A stretch of 35,933 nucleotides of DNA from Spongiibacteraceae bacterium UBA5047 (GCA_002415025.1 DIBR01000035.1:1-35933), one strand, 5' to 3'. Positions 8,525 to 17,120 are shown, numbered from the stretch's first letter. The notes: a model not told the origin generated them from the sequence alone. Made by a program: numbers and translations.

Positions 8525-9886
8525 ATGAGCGTTGCCGAATTGGACAACTACAAGCAGGCCGCGGACAACCGCGACCTGAAACACATTCCAGGCTCCTTTG
8601 GCCTTCCCGTTATAGGGCACTTCTTCGAGATGGTGACGGATCTTTACGGCACCATCGACCGACAGTATTGCCGCTACGGGCCAGTATCGCGGCTAGGAGT
8701 GGCGTACCTCAAGGGAGTGCTGCTGATCGGGCCGGATCTCTACGGGGAGGTTTACCTCGACAAGGATAAGAATTTTTCCGCTGAGATGGGGTACGCGCGC
8801 ACTCTGGGTCGCTTCTACAAAGGAGCGCTGCTGCTGCGGGATCACGGCGAGCATCGCTTCCAGCGCCGCATTATGCAGAGCGCGTTCAAGACCGAAGCCA
8901 TGCGCGGCTACTTCGGCACTATGGGGCCTATGCTCAAGGAGGCTGTGGAAGGCTGGGACGGTCGCGAAGACTTCCTGTTTTTCCCAGCCATAAAACAGGC
9001 CCTGTTGGACGTGGCCGCTACAATTTTTGTCGGGCTGGACAAGGACGATGATCGCGCCGCCAATTTGAATCATGCCTTCCTGGACATCGCCAATGGCCTG
9101 CTGGGGTTTTTCGCCAAGGAAATACCCGGCACTAAATACGCCAGGGGTAAAAAGGCCCAGCGCCATTTGCAGGAGTTCTTCGGTTCGTTGATCGAGGAGC
9201 GACGCCGCGGCAAAGGCATCGATACCTTCAGTTACTTCACCCGGGAAACCACTGAGGACGGTGAATACTTCAGCGACGAAGACATCATCGCGCACATGAG
9301 CTTCCTGCTCTTCGCTGCGCACGACACCACTACCAGTGCCCTTAGTCACTTGATGCTGCATCTCGGGGAGAATCCCGAGTGGCAGCAGCGCTTGCGCGAG
9401 GAAGCGGCGTCGATCGATAAGGAGTTTCTGGATTACGACGATCTCGAAAAGATGCCACTGGCCGACGCGGCGGTGAAGGAAACCCTGCGACTGCATCCCT
9501 CAGCGATGGTGGCGCAGCGGAGAACAATTCGCGACTGCGAACTCGGCGGTTACCGCATACCTGCCAACACCCTTCTGTTTCTGGTGCCCCAGTATACCCA
9601 CCGTATGGCCGAGTACTGGGATAATCCTCATACCTTCGATCCTGAGCGCTGGCTGGAGCCTCGCAACGAGCACAAGCGCCACCCCTTCAGTTTTGTCGGC
9701 TTCGGCGGCGGCGCTCATAAATGTATCGGCATGCACTTCGCGTTGACACAGACCAAGAACTTTTTACACCAGTTTCTGCGTCGCTATGAGTTCTCATTGG
9801 CGGCTGATTCCGGTGAAAAACTTCAGACCGTTCCACTGCCCAAGCCAGCGGATGATCTACCACTGCATTTGAAGCGTTTAGGGTAA
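8525..9886 (+). CDS. Cytochrome P450 (CYP51/CYP26/CYP120-like class)
   Basis: This haem monooxygenase is 453 residues from ATG 8525, chosen because AGGTGAAG lies 9 bases upstream; an in-frame ATG at 8471 would add 18 unconserved residues. It begins with a proline-rich hinge (IPGSFGLPVIGHFFE), has the oxygen-activating I-helix AAHDTTTS (about 264-271), the K-helix ExxR as ETLR (319-322), a PERW segment, and the haem loop FVGFGGGAHKCIG with the axial Cys at 400. There is no membrane anchor, so it should be cytosolic. The layout is closer to sterol- or retinoid-type P450s than to CYP101/CYP107 enzymes. No ferredoxin or reductase lies adjacent. Its G+C-richer codon use differs from the neighbouring accessory genes. 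Confidence 0.93.
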   Translation: MSVAELDNYKQAADNRDLKHIPGSFGLPVIGHFFEMVTDLYGTIDRQYCRYGPVSRLGVAYLKGVLLIGPDLYGEVYLDKDKNFSAEMGYARTLGRFYKGALLLRDHGEHRFQRRIMQSAFKTEAMRGYFGTMGPMLKEAVEGWDGREDFLFFPAIKQALLDVAATIFVGLDKDDDRAANLNHAFLDIANGLLGFFAKEIPGTKYARGKKAQRHLQEFFGSLIEERRRGKGIDTFSYFTRETTEDGEYFSDEDIIAHMSFLLFAAHDTTTSALSHLMLHLGENPEWQQRLREEAASIDKEFLDYDDLEKMPLADAAVKETLRLHPSAMVAQRRTIRDCELGGYRIPANTLLFLVPQYTHRMAEYWDNPHTFDPERWLEPRNEHKRHPFSFVGFGGGAHKCIGMHFALTQTKNFLHQFLRRYEFSLAADSGEKLQTVPLPKPADDLPLHLKRLG

Positions 9887-10019
9887 TACGTCTGCCGGGG
9901 CCTCCCTGTAGGCCAACCATCGCACCAGCACAATTTTGGCGTGGTTCGCCGGACTTTTCTGTGGTATGAGGCATGGGTTCGAGCGAGCTTCGCAGATGCT
10001 TTGCATCTCATACCCCAGT

Positions 10020-10793
10020 TTATTCTTTAGGATGGGATAGCCTGTAAGCTTTTGGTGACATGCCATAATGCTTTTTAAATAGCCTAGAAAAATTGTATTG
10101 ATCGCTGTATCCCACCGCTTGCGCGATTGACTTAATCGACTGATTTGTATTCTGAAGAAGCAGCCGTGCTTTGTTCATTCTTAGGTTGCTAATGTAATCG
10201 AAAGGTGGCCTACCTAGCTCTTTCTTGAACAAGCGACTAAATGCCTCCCTTGTCATATTCTGACTGTTAGCCAGATTTTCAATGGCGATATTCTGTGTGT
10301 AAGACCGATTCAGGTAGGTGACTGATTTTTGAATGCGATGATCGATTACCGTTCTTTGGGATAACGTGATATCCAATTGGCTTAAGGTGTAACTAACTAA
10401 AAGGTTGCTATAAAGTTGTCCAATTAAGCCGTATCGATCTTTCTCTGCCATGGAACTAAGCCGAGTAACCCGATCAATCACTATGTCAATCGCAGGAGCC
10501 TTATAGATACCAGGTTCTATATTGAGGTGAATCGATGGCAGGTAAAAATAAAGTACCAACTGGAAAGACGATGAAAGTAGCGTGCCGTATACCTCCGTAT
10601 GCGGCGGTATTAAATAGATCCAATTTGGCTCAAGAAAAATTTGGCGACCTTCATACTGCAGAGCCGCGGTAATCTCGGCATTGTAGTAAAGACACCACTC
10701 TTTGGTGTTCATGGGAACGTTGCCAATATTCTTGTCTACCCAAACATATTCGCAACTGACAAGGTCTACACGGAAATTCCCTTCTTCTTTCAT
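10020..10793 (-). CDS. AraC-family transcriptional regulator
   Basis: The product is 257 residues: an N-terminal cupin-like sensor domain (about 1-150) and a C-terminal AraC DNA-binding domain with two helix-turn-helix units. The first is IAIENLANSQNMTREAFSRL and the second SIKSIAQAVGYSDQYNFSRL, followed by the family end FKKHYGMSPKAYR. It lies between the two P450 genes but on the opposite strand, and is more A+T-rich than the first P450. It may control one or both P450s. The effector is unknown. Confidence 0.9.
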   Translation of the reverse strand: MKEEGNFRVDLVSCEYVWVDKNIGNVPMNTKEWCLYYNAEITAALQYEGRQIFLEPNWIYLIPPHTEVYGTLLSSSFQLVLYFYLPSIHLNIEPGIYKAPAIDIVIDRVTRLSSMAEKDRYGLIGQLYSNLLVSYTLSQLDITLSQRTVIDHRIQKSVTYLNRSYTQNIAIENLANSQNMTREAFSRLFKKELGRPPFDYISNLRMNKARLLLQNTNQSIKSIAQAVGYSDQYNFSRLFKKHYGMSPKAYRLSHPKE

Positions 10794-10918
10794 AAACTGT
10801 ACTTGGCTTTAAAAAAAGATGGCTTATTCTATCCAGCATAAATAATCGGGTGGCCTACCCTATATTGTATATCACAAATAGCCATCAATTGGTCATATTA
10901 CACCATTCGTCGGAGGAA

Positions 10919-11330
10919 TGTTTGGACTCCCCGAGAAAGATAGACACTTCCGCGCTATTCTTGAGCATAGGAGGAAGTCATATGAGCAGTCAACGATATA
11001 CCCCGAAATTCAAGGACGAGGCCGTTCGCCAAGTAGTTGACAAAGGACTTTCAGTCGCCAGTTCGTTAATGCACACCGGTATGAATTTGCGGTAACAACG
11101 ATGTGTCTTTCACTGAATGTTGCACGAGCCGGCTTCTACCAATGGCCGCAAATATCGCTATCTGATGGGGCAATGGAAGATTTATGGGTGCCGGCTTAAC
11201 CCGGTCATCGTATGCAGCAAGCCGGGGCGTTTATGGCTCCCCACGGGTATTCCTGGATTTGCGCGAAGTCGGAGAAACCTGCGGGATACATCGGGTTGCC
11301 AAAACCATGAAAGCCCCCCTTTAAAGGCGG
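10919..11330 (+). mobile_element. Degenerate IS3-family remnant (deleted orfA-orfB)
   Basis: After a good AGGAGG site, ATG 10982 starts an OrfA N-terminus (MSSQRYTPKFKDEAVRQVVD) that loses homology after about 24 residues. From roughly 11,070 an OrfB N-terminus follows (FAVTTMCLSLNVARAGFYQW) up to a stop. Then, in a shifted frame, comes a further OrfB stretch (SRGVYGSPRVFLDLREVGET, then CGIHRVAKTMKA). The C-terminal half of OrfA, the catalytic core and the far end are gone. The upstream boundary near 10,919 (TGTTTGGACTCC) is a guess from the TG end. This is a different IS3 subgroup from the element at 1-1140. It occupies most of the 10,794-11,451 gap. Confidence 0.75.
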
Positions 11331-11451
11331 TGCGCGTCCAGATCACACATCTCCATCATTCGGTCAGATATACCTATTTTAGCGCAAGGTTTCTATTGCT
11401 ATATTTGGAGTTGGAAAGTCCGACACATTGATTAGCAGGAGCTAGAAGGCC

Positions 11452-12657
11452 GTGGCAACACAATTATTTCCCATGCTGGATCCGAATTATATCGACAATC
11501 CTGAGCCGTACTGGCAACAGCTGAGAGAGGAAGCCCCGCTGTATTGGAGCGAGGAATTCAACTTTTGGGTGGTTACTCGCTATGAGGACGTGGATAATTT
11601 CGCAAAGCGGCCGGAAGACTTTTCATCTTCGAGCGGCCCTGGCGGTGGTTTGCGAATGGATGATGCTTCAGCTGAGGACGTAGTAGGCTTTTTGCCGATG
11701 ATTCAAAACGACCCGCCAGAACATACCAGGTTGCGCTCTATATTTGCCAGAAGCTTCACATCGCGCCGCATAACGCAATTGGAATCTGAGATAAGTGGAA
11801 TCGCCGATCAATTGATTTCTGACTTACAAAACAAATCTTCCGAAGGAAGAGAGTTAGACCTCTACAAAGATTTTGCAAGTCCATTACCGGTGGCAGTTAT
11901 TGCAAAGCTTTTAGGAATACCGTTGGAATATTACGAGCGGCTTAAATTTTGGAATGAGGCATTGGGAGTTGGTGTCGGCGGAAGCTATACAGAAAAACAG
12001 CGTTTTAACGCCACAACTGAAATGAACGACACTTTATCCGAAATCATTGAGGAAAAACGACTCAACCCTGCAGGTGACCTGATTTCGTCGCTCGTTAAAT
12101 TGGCCGATGAAGATGGCGAGCAGCTAAAGCCGAATGAACTTTTAGGGTTTTGTAAATTGTTGTGGATTGCCGGCAACGAGACAACCACGAATTTAATAAC
12201 AAACGCTGCGGTTGTACTCCAGGAGCAACCCGAGATACTTGAGAAGCTGAAAAATAATAAAGCACTGATTCCTCAATTTGTCGAAGAAGCACTTCGCTAC
12301 GTAGGGCCGGTAAATGGGCTCTTCCGTCGAGTAACTCGAGATATTGAATACAAAGGGAAGAAACTTAGGGAAAATGACAATGTCTGGATAATGTTCGCCT
12401 CAGCCAACAGGGATGAGAGACATTTTGAAAGCCCGGAAAGTTTCATTATTGAGCGAAGCCCTAATGATCATTTGTCACTGGGAAAGGGAGTGCATTTTTG
12501 CATGGGTGCAGCCCTGGCAAGACTTGAGGCACAAATAGCCTTTGAGCATCTGGTAGACGTGCTCCCTGGCTTTGAGTTAAAACCTGAAGAGGGTTTGCGC
12601 ATTCCCGTACCAGTTCTGCGCGGGTGGATAAAGCTACCCATGATTCGTAAAGTATGA
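11452..12657 (+). CDS. Cytochrome P450, bacterial class I type
   Basis: This soluble haem monooxygenase is 401 residues, the usual bacterial size. It starts at GTG 11452 behind AGGAG and GAAGG. Visible marks are the FWVVTRYEDV strand, the C-helix DPPEHTRLR (haem propionate contacts), the I-helix AGNETTTN (240-247) with the acid-alcohol pair, the K-helix EALR (279-282), and the haem loop LSLGKGVHFCMG with the axial Cys at 350. Such enzymes need a separate ferredoxin and reductase, and none is encoded nearby. Its codon use is A+T-rich, unlike the core genes downstream. A decayed relative lies at 8247-8449, so the region once held at least two copies. Confidence 0.94.
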   Translation: MATQLFPMLDPNYIDNPEPYWQQLREEAPLYWSEEFNFWVVTRYEDVDNFAKRPEDFSSSSGPGGGLRMDDASAEDVVGFLPMIQNDPPEHTRLRSIFARSFTSRRITQLESEISGIADQLISDLQNKSSEGRELDLYKDFASPLPVAVIAKLLGIPLEYYERLKFWNEALGVGVGGSYTEKQRFNATTEMNDTLSEIIEEKRLNPAGDLISSLVKLADEDGEQLKPNELLGFCKLLWIAGNETTTNLITNAAVVLQEQPEILEKLKNNKALIPQFVEEALRYVGPVNGLFRRVTRDIEYKGKKLRENDNVWIMFASANRDERHFESPESFIIERSPNDHLSLGKGVHFCMGAALARLEAQIAFEHLVDVLPGFELKPEEGLRIPVPVLRGWIKLPMIRKV

Positions 12658-13114
12658 CGCCATGAACGCCGCAGGGTTGTCTAATTGCCACGCCTTAACC
12701 AGTCGTGGCTGTTCGCGCTATGGCTGCTATGGGTCGGGAGCAGGCACGCCAGCGAAATAGTTGGAATGTCTGGAAAGAGCTGCTACCAGCCATATTGATG
12801 TCCAGGCCAGCCGTCCGCTTATTACCAGCAGCCGACTTTACTTGCGTTGGGCAGGAACTGACCTACCATAAATTGGCCATCACGGGTTTCTACCATAAGA
12901 TGGCCAAAGCGGCCAAGTTATGGGTGAATCGATACGCTTTTGGTAGGTGGTCGCCGGTAGAGAGTTATATTAGGCCGCTATTAGAGCCGCTGGCTCGACT
13001 TCAGATTTGTAAAGGATATTTAGGCAGTATGACCCATTCTTAGCCCTTACTATTGGGCCCCCGTTTCGTGCTTTACGAAATAATAGATTGCTGTAAAAAA
13101 ATATCCCAATATGT
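12658..13114. other. Gap without a recognisable gene
   Basis: An open frame of 112 codons (12,705-13,043, plus strand) exists, but its start and codon pattern are unconvincing and I recognise no family. A short imperfect direct repeat (TACCATAAATTGGCCA at 12,864 and TACCATAAGATGGCCA at 12,891) lies inside. The stretch becomes A+T-rich towards 13,100. It is probably non-coding debris at the edge of the accessory region. Confidence 0.4.
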
Positions 13115-13912
13115 GTGGGTAAATTGTTTCTTATCTTATTGCTTTATAATGGAAAAATTGTTTTATCCTCGAAATTTATCGTGCTTATTGTGATTTCTTA
13201 CCGGATACAAGGCAAAGATTCCTACGCCATGCTGGATATTCTGATGAATCTCCAGAAAAGTGCGCCGATCGAGTTTGAGCTGGTCGCCGTGAATATGGAT
13301 CAGAAACAGCCCGGTTTTCCGGAGGAGGTGCTTCCCGAGTATCTGGAGCGACTGGGCATTGAGTACCATATTCTCGAGAAAGACACCTACAGCATCGTCA
13401 AATCAGTCATCCCCGAAGGAAAAACCACCTGCGGCCTGTGTTCCCGGCTGCGGCGCGGCTCGCTTTACGGCTTTGCCGGCGAAATTGGCGCCACCAAAAT
13501 AGCGTTGGGGCATCATCGCGACGACATCATGGAAACGCTGTTTCTGAATATGTTCTTTGGTGGCAAGCTCAAGGCCATGCCGCCCAAGCTGCTGAGTGAC
13601 GACAAGCAGAATATCGTGATTCGGCCTCTTGCCTACTGCAAGGAATCGGATCTGGTGGCTTACGCCAGCCTCAAGGAATTTCCGATTATTCCCTGTAATT
13701 TGTGCGGCTCTCAGGAAAACCTTCAGCGTCAGGCGGTTAAGCAGATGCTGGCCGACTGGGAGAAGCAGTATCCCGGCCGCCTGGACTCCATTTTTACGGC
13801 TATTGGTAATGTGTCGCTCTCGCAGTTGGCCGACGGCGAGCTGTTCGACTTCAAGAATCTGACGATCCAGCGCCCGAGCTTGTCGGCTATCAAGGCCATC
13901 AATATAGGCTAG
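13115..13912 (+). pseudogene. ttcA: tRNA 2-thiocytidine synthetase TtcA, N-terminus replaced
   Basis: TtcA thiolates cytidine-32 of tRNA using a PP-loop ATPase and a [4Fe-4S] cluster. From 13,211 the frame matches the family closely: GKDSYAMLDILMNLQKSAPI, DQKQPGFPEEVLPEYLE, the first Cys pair in KTTCGLCSRLRRG, the LGHHRDDIMETLFLNMFF motif and a later PCNLCGSQEN. Upstream, the ~40-45 residues that should end in LSGG of the SGGKDS PP-loop are missing. In their place is A+T-rich sequence reading IVLIVISYRIQ, so only GKDS of the loop is left. An internal ATG lies at 13,229. The protein would lack the nucleotide-binding turn, so it is most likely inactive. 13,211 marks the boundary between accessory and core DNA. 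Confidence 0.85.
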
Positions 13913-14038
13913 CGCCTTGAATAAGCTGGTGTATGCGGGTTTCGAGCGTTATGCTTGACTGCAGCTTCTTCATTAAAAAAGCAATGTAGGGGCTGGTTTC
14001 ATAAGGCTTTCCGAAAACCAGAGGCGGAAATTCGAAGA

Positions 14039-15649
14039 GTGAATCCGTTAAAGAGCTTTCTATTCCTGCTGGTGCTTTTCTGCGCCGTCAGCGGGGCGCA
14101 CCTCCAGGCTCAGCCACTGGGCTCCGGCGAAGTGGACAGTCGCCGTGAATTCGATATGGCGCGCCAGAGACTCCTGTCGGTGCTGGATTCGGTGTTTGGG
14201 GAAAATGGCTATCACGCTGAAGTGTCCCGCGCCGAAACCGGTGTACGGGTGTTGCTGGTGGTCGACCGCCGTTTTCGCGGTGAGTACAGTGAATCGGAAC
14301 TCAGAAAACTTATCGGAGCAACGCTTGGGGTCAATCTGACAGCTCCGAGCGCCTTCATTCTGAGCTCTCTGCCTCTGTCCGAGAGCGAGCCGGCGTCGTA
14401 TCGCGGTGACGGCCCCACACTTTCGCCCGTCTTGATCGTTATTGGTGGCGTGCTGTTATTTGGTCTGGGTGCGGTCAGTGTGTGGTATTTCGGACCAATG
14501 GCGAGAGAGCGCAATCACTACCGGGACCAGCTGGATTCAGATCTCGACAATTTCAGAAAGCTCGCTGTGGACGATGCCGCGCGCGTCGCGCAGGTGTTGC
14601 GTATGTGGATGCGACCAGCGGCCACGGCGTCTGCCGAGAGCGGGGGCATGACTCAGCGGGAGTTGGCAGCGGTGCTTCTCTTGAGCCTGCCGAAAGACGA
14701 TGCTGCGGTGGTTATCCAGCATTTTCTGCCTCGGGAGCTGCAGATTCTCGGCGACATCATGGTGCGTATTGCGCGGGTGCGGCGTACCGTGCTGCGCTAC
14801 GCTGTCGCCCAATTTTTCACTGATGTGCAGGAAGCGACCGGCTTCGGTGTGAGGTCGGAATGGGACATGCACGGGCTGTTTGAAACTGCTCTGGGCGAAA
14901 AGCGCTCGCGACTGATTTCCGGGTTTTCTGATTTACAAAGCAGCGCGCCGCTGTTGGAAAACCTGAGATGGCTGGACGTGGATGCCACAACGGATCTCAT
15001 TCGCAGTGAGCACCCGCAGTTGCAGGCGATTGTGGTGGCCAGCCTGGATCTGGACAAGGCTACCCAGGTTCTGGAGCGCTTGCCGGAAGGCGTTCGCGCG
15101 GATGTCTTGATGCGCGTTGCCGAGTTGGACAAATTGCAGCCGGCGGCGGTTGAAGCTGTTAGCGAGTTAATAGAAAAAAAGCTGGCCTCGCCATCTCGTA
15201 CAACACACACCGGTCGCCCGGGCCAAAGACAGGCGGCTGCCATACTCAAGTCGGTGTCGGCAGATTGGGCCGAGTCGTTAATGCAGGACATCTATCGCCG
15301 CGATCAGTCGTTGGCGGCCTTGCTGCAGGACCAGATGTTTACCATGGATGATTTGCTCGCGCTCACCACCGGCGATTGGCAAAAAGTTTTGCAGCAACTG
15401 CCCGATGATTTGTTGTCACGGGCCTTGCTCAGTTGCAAGCCTGATACCCGGGAAGGTTTCATGCAGCGCCTGCCTAAAGCCCGGGCCAGAGCGGTCAGGC
15501 CTTTGCTGAGGCAGTTTGCCGGCGTGGGGGCGGATTTAATCCAGCAGTCGGCTAACGATGTGTTGGCGCTGGTGCGACGTATGGCGGCTGCGGGCGATAT
15601 CGTTGTTGGTGGCGAGCTGCGACTGGCCGACCCGGCGTTGGTGAAATAG
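14039..15649 (+). CDS. FliF(C-terminal)-FliG fusion, membrane-anchored switch protein
   Basis: One 536-residue chain joins parts that are normally two proteins. Residues 1-25 are a signal peptide (NPLKSFLFLLVLFCAVSGA). Residues 36-112 resemble the third ring-building domain of FliF (FDMARQRLLSVLDSVFGENG; SESELRKLIGATLGVN). Residues 128-150 are a membrane helix. Residues 172-192 (FRKLAVDDAARVAQVLRMWM) match the FliF tail that binds FliG. FliG follows: N domain ~205-300, middle domain ~302-385 with EHPQ at 324-327, C domain ~397-526 with MFTM at 433-436 and a GDIVVGG end. FliF ring-building domains 1 and 2 and the first FliF membrane helix are absent. GTG 14039 is preferred because a signal peptide follows directly; TTG 13955 would add 28 unsupported residues. 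FliM starts immediately after the stop. Confidence 0.85.
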   Translation: MNPLKSFLFLLVLFCAVSGAHLQAQPLGSGEVDSRREFDMARQRLLSVLDSVFGENGYHAEVSRAETGVRVLLVVDRRFRGEYSESELRKLIGATLGVNLTAPSAFILSSLPLSESEPASYRGDGPTLSPVLIVIGGVLLFGLGAVSVWYFGPMARERNHYRDQLDSDLDNFRKLAVDDAARVAQVLRMWMRPAATASAESGGMTQRELAAVLLLSLPKDDAAVVIQHFLPRELQILGDIMVRIARVRRTVLRYAVAQFFTDVQEATGFGVRSEWDMHGLFETALGEKRSRLISGFSDLQSSAPLLENLRWLDVDATTDLIRSEHPQLQAIVVASLDLDKATQVLERLPEGVRADVLMRVAELDKLQPAAVEAVSELIEKKLASPSRTTHTGRPGQRQAAAILKSVSADWAESLMQDIYRRDQSLAALLQDQMFTMDDLLALTTGDWQKVLQQLPDDLLSRALLSCKPDTREGFMQRLPKARARAVRPLLRQFAGVGADLIQQSANDVLALVRRMAAAGDIVVGGELRLADPALVK

Positions 15650-16609
15650 ATGAAAGATATACTCTCCCAGTCCGAAATTGACGCTCTGCTGGATCAGGTC
15701 GCCAGCGTCGATGAAGAGGTGCCGCAGCGGGCGAATACCGCCGTCGGGGTGCGAACCTTTGATCTTTGCGGCCAGCAGCGGATTGTGCGCGGTCGGCTGA
15801 GTGGGCTGGAGTCATTGAATCAGCGCCTCGCCGGGCGCCTGCGACTGAATTTTGCCGGTTTGTTACAACAGGATATTGATGTTGCTGCGCAGGCAATTGT
15901 TACTCAAAAGTACGGTGATTATCTGCACTCGCTCTACGTGCCGAGCAGCCTCAACCTCATTAGCCTGCTGCCACTGAAAGGCTCTGCGCTGATTGTGCTG
16001 GATGCCCGGTTGGTATTCAGGATGGTTGACTATTTTTTTGGCGGCAGTGGTCGTCATAGTAAAATTGAGGGCAGGGAGTTTACCGAAACCGAAAGCCATA
16101 TCGTGTCGCGCTTGTTGGAGAGGCTGTATCGCGACCTTGAGGAGATCTGGCGGGGCGTGTTGGAGTTTTCCTGCAAACCTCAGGGCAGCGAGCTGAATCC
16201 TTCGATGGCGACGATTGTCGACGCCGGCGAAAATGTTGTTGTTAGCAGCTTTAAGGTGAATATTGGTGGAGCGGGCGGTGAGCTGCAACTGGTCATGCCG
16301 GAGGCAATGCTTGATCCGGTGCGCGATAGCCTCGACGCTATATTGCGAGGTAACAACGCAGATTCTGACCGTTTGTGGCGAAACGCAGTTGAACACCAGT
16401 TGTCGCGGATTGTGGTGGAGGCGCGTTGCCGGGTTGCGGAAAAGGATCTAACGCTGCAGGAATTGGCGGAGTTGTCAGTCGGGGATTTTATCCCTCTGGA
16501 TACGCGCCGGGGGTCCGAGCTCACCGTTGAAGGGGTACCGGTTCACCGTGTGCGTACGGGTGTGTATGGCGGACACTGGGCAGTCAAGGTGCAAAGGGAA
16601 GAGGAGTAA
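15650..16609 (+). CDS. fliM: Flagellar switch protein FliM homologue
   Basis: FliM is the middle layer of the C-ring and receives CheY-phosphate. The 319-residue product has normal length and all parts: the N-terminal CheY-binding peptide (ILSQSEIDALLDQV, 4-17), a CheC-like middle domain with the FliG-contacting GGSGR at 131-135 followed by EGREFTETE, and a C-terminal SpoA domain (about 240-315, DLTLQELAELSVGDFIPLD). ATG 15650 follows the stop of the FliF-FliG gene with no gap, so the two are translationally coupled. Retention of both the CheY peptide and the GGxGR motif argues that it is still a switch protein and not a type III secretion SctQ homologue. Confidence 0.92.
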   Translation: MKDILSQSEIDALLDQVASVDEEVPQRANTAVGVRTFDLCGQQRIVRGRLSGLESLNQRLAGRLRLNFAGLLQQDIDVAAQAIVTQKYGDYLHSLYVPSSLNLISLLPLKGSALIVLDARLVFRMVDYFFGGSGRHSKIEGREFTETESHIVSRLLERLYRDLEEIWRGVLEFSCKPQGSELNPSMATIVDAGENVVVSSFKVNIGGAGGELQLVMPEAMLDPVRDSLDAILRGNNADSDRLWRNAVEHQLSRIVVEARCRVAEKDLTLQELAELSVGDFIPLDTRRGSELTVEGVPVHRVRTGVYGGHWAVKVQREEE

Positions 16610-16612
16610 GTG

Positions 16613-16996
16613 ATGGACGAGTTCGAGGAGTTACAGCGCCAGCGCAAGACCAGGGCCGAATCCTCTCGTTTTGAGGCATGGGACGGTAGCGCCGACGACA
16701 AACCGTCGCTCGCGGTCACCAGTAGCGCCGCCAGCCTGGATCTGGTTATGGATATTCCGGTGCGTATCAGCATGGAGGTGGGGTCTGCTGAATTATCAGT
16801 GCGAGACCTGCTCAACCTCAACCAGGGCGCGGTTGTAGAGCTGGACCGGCTCGCAGGTGAACCTCTGGATGTATTGGTGAATGGCAGCCTTATTGCCAAG
16901 GGAGAGGTTGTCATTGTGAACGAGCAATTGGGTATTCGCTTGACTGAACTCGCATCGGCGGCGGATCGGGTCAAATCGCTGCGTAGTGAGGGGTAG
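16613..16996 (+). CDS. fliN: Flagellar switch protein FliN homologue
   Basis: FliN forms the base of the C-ring. The 127-residue product has a hydrophilic, charged N-terminal arm and a C-terminal SpoA domain: MDIPVRISMEVGSAELSVRD, LNLNQGAVVELDRLAGEPLD, VNGSLIAKGEVVIVNEQLGI, RLTEL. ATG 16613 is preferred over the adjoining GTG 16610 because AGGAG at 16602-16606 is then well spaced. It begins 3 bases after the FliM stop, so FliF-FliG, FliM and FliN are one transcription unit. A short tail follows the SpoA fold. Its length and motifs are ordinary for FliN. Confidence 0.92.
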   Translation: MDEFEELQRQRKTRAESSRFEAWDGSADDKPSLAVTSSAASLDLVMDIPVRISMEVGSAELSVRDLLNLNQGAVVELDRLAGEPLDVLVNGSLIAKGEVVIVNEQLGIRLTELASAADRVKSLRSEG

Positions 16997-17047
16997 CTTC
17001 TTTCAATTTGCTTTCATATTCCCATACAGTCTAAACAGGCGTGAACC

Positions 17048-17069
17048 AGGCGGCAGAATTCTGCCACCT
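17048..17069. repeat. 22-bp near-perfect palindrome, candidate operator
   Basis: The sequence AGG-C-GGCAGAATTCTGCC-A-CCT is a 14-bp perfect palindrome (17,052-17,065) extended by matching AGG/CCT arms, with a single mismatched pair. It lies 18 bases upstream of the candidate -35 box at 17,087. The position fits an activator or repressor site. No binding protein can be named. Confidence 0.5.
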
Positions 17070-17086
17070 CTTGTCTATACTCCATA

Positions 17087-17114
17087 TTGACAGGCTGGCC
17101 ATCGCGCCTATCAA
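17087..17114 (+). promoter_or_regulatory. Candidate sigma-70 promoter in the fliN-cheY gap
   Basis: TTGACA at 17,087-17,092 is separated by 16 bases from TATCAA at 17,109-17,114. It is the best -35/-10 pair I see in this gap. Transcription would start near 17,121 and meet the terminator at 17,295-17,328 before reaching cheY. The assignment is by eye only. Confidence 0.4.
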
Positions 17115-17120
17115 TCAGGT

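Noticed and set aside
8693..9496. 267-codon open frame on the minus strand inside the first P450 gene
   Set aside because: It is antisense to an intact P450 with all motifs, and open antisense frames are common in G+C-rich genes. The translation shows no recognisable family.
12864..12906. Pair of 16-base imperfect direct repeats
   Set aside because: There are only two copies, 27 bases from start to start, with no spacer regularity and no associated gene. It is not a CRISPR or an iteron array.
13955..14038. Longer TTG start for the FliF-FliG fusion
   Set aside because: The extra 28 residues are basic and unlike any FliF, and they would push the clear signal peptide away from the N-terminus. 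GTG 14039 is better.
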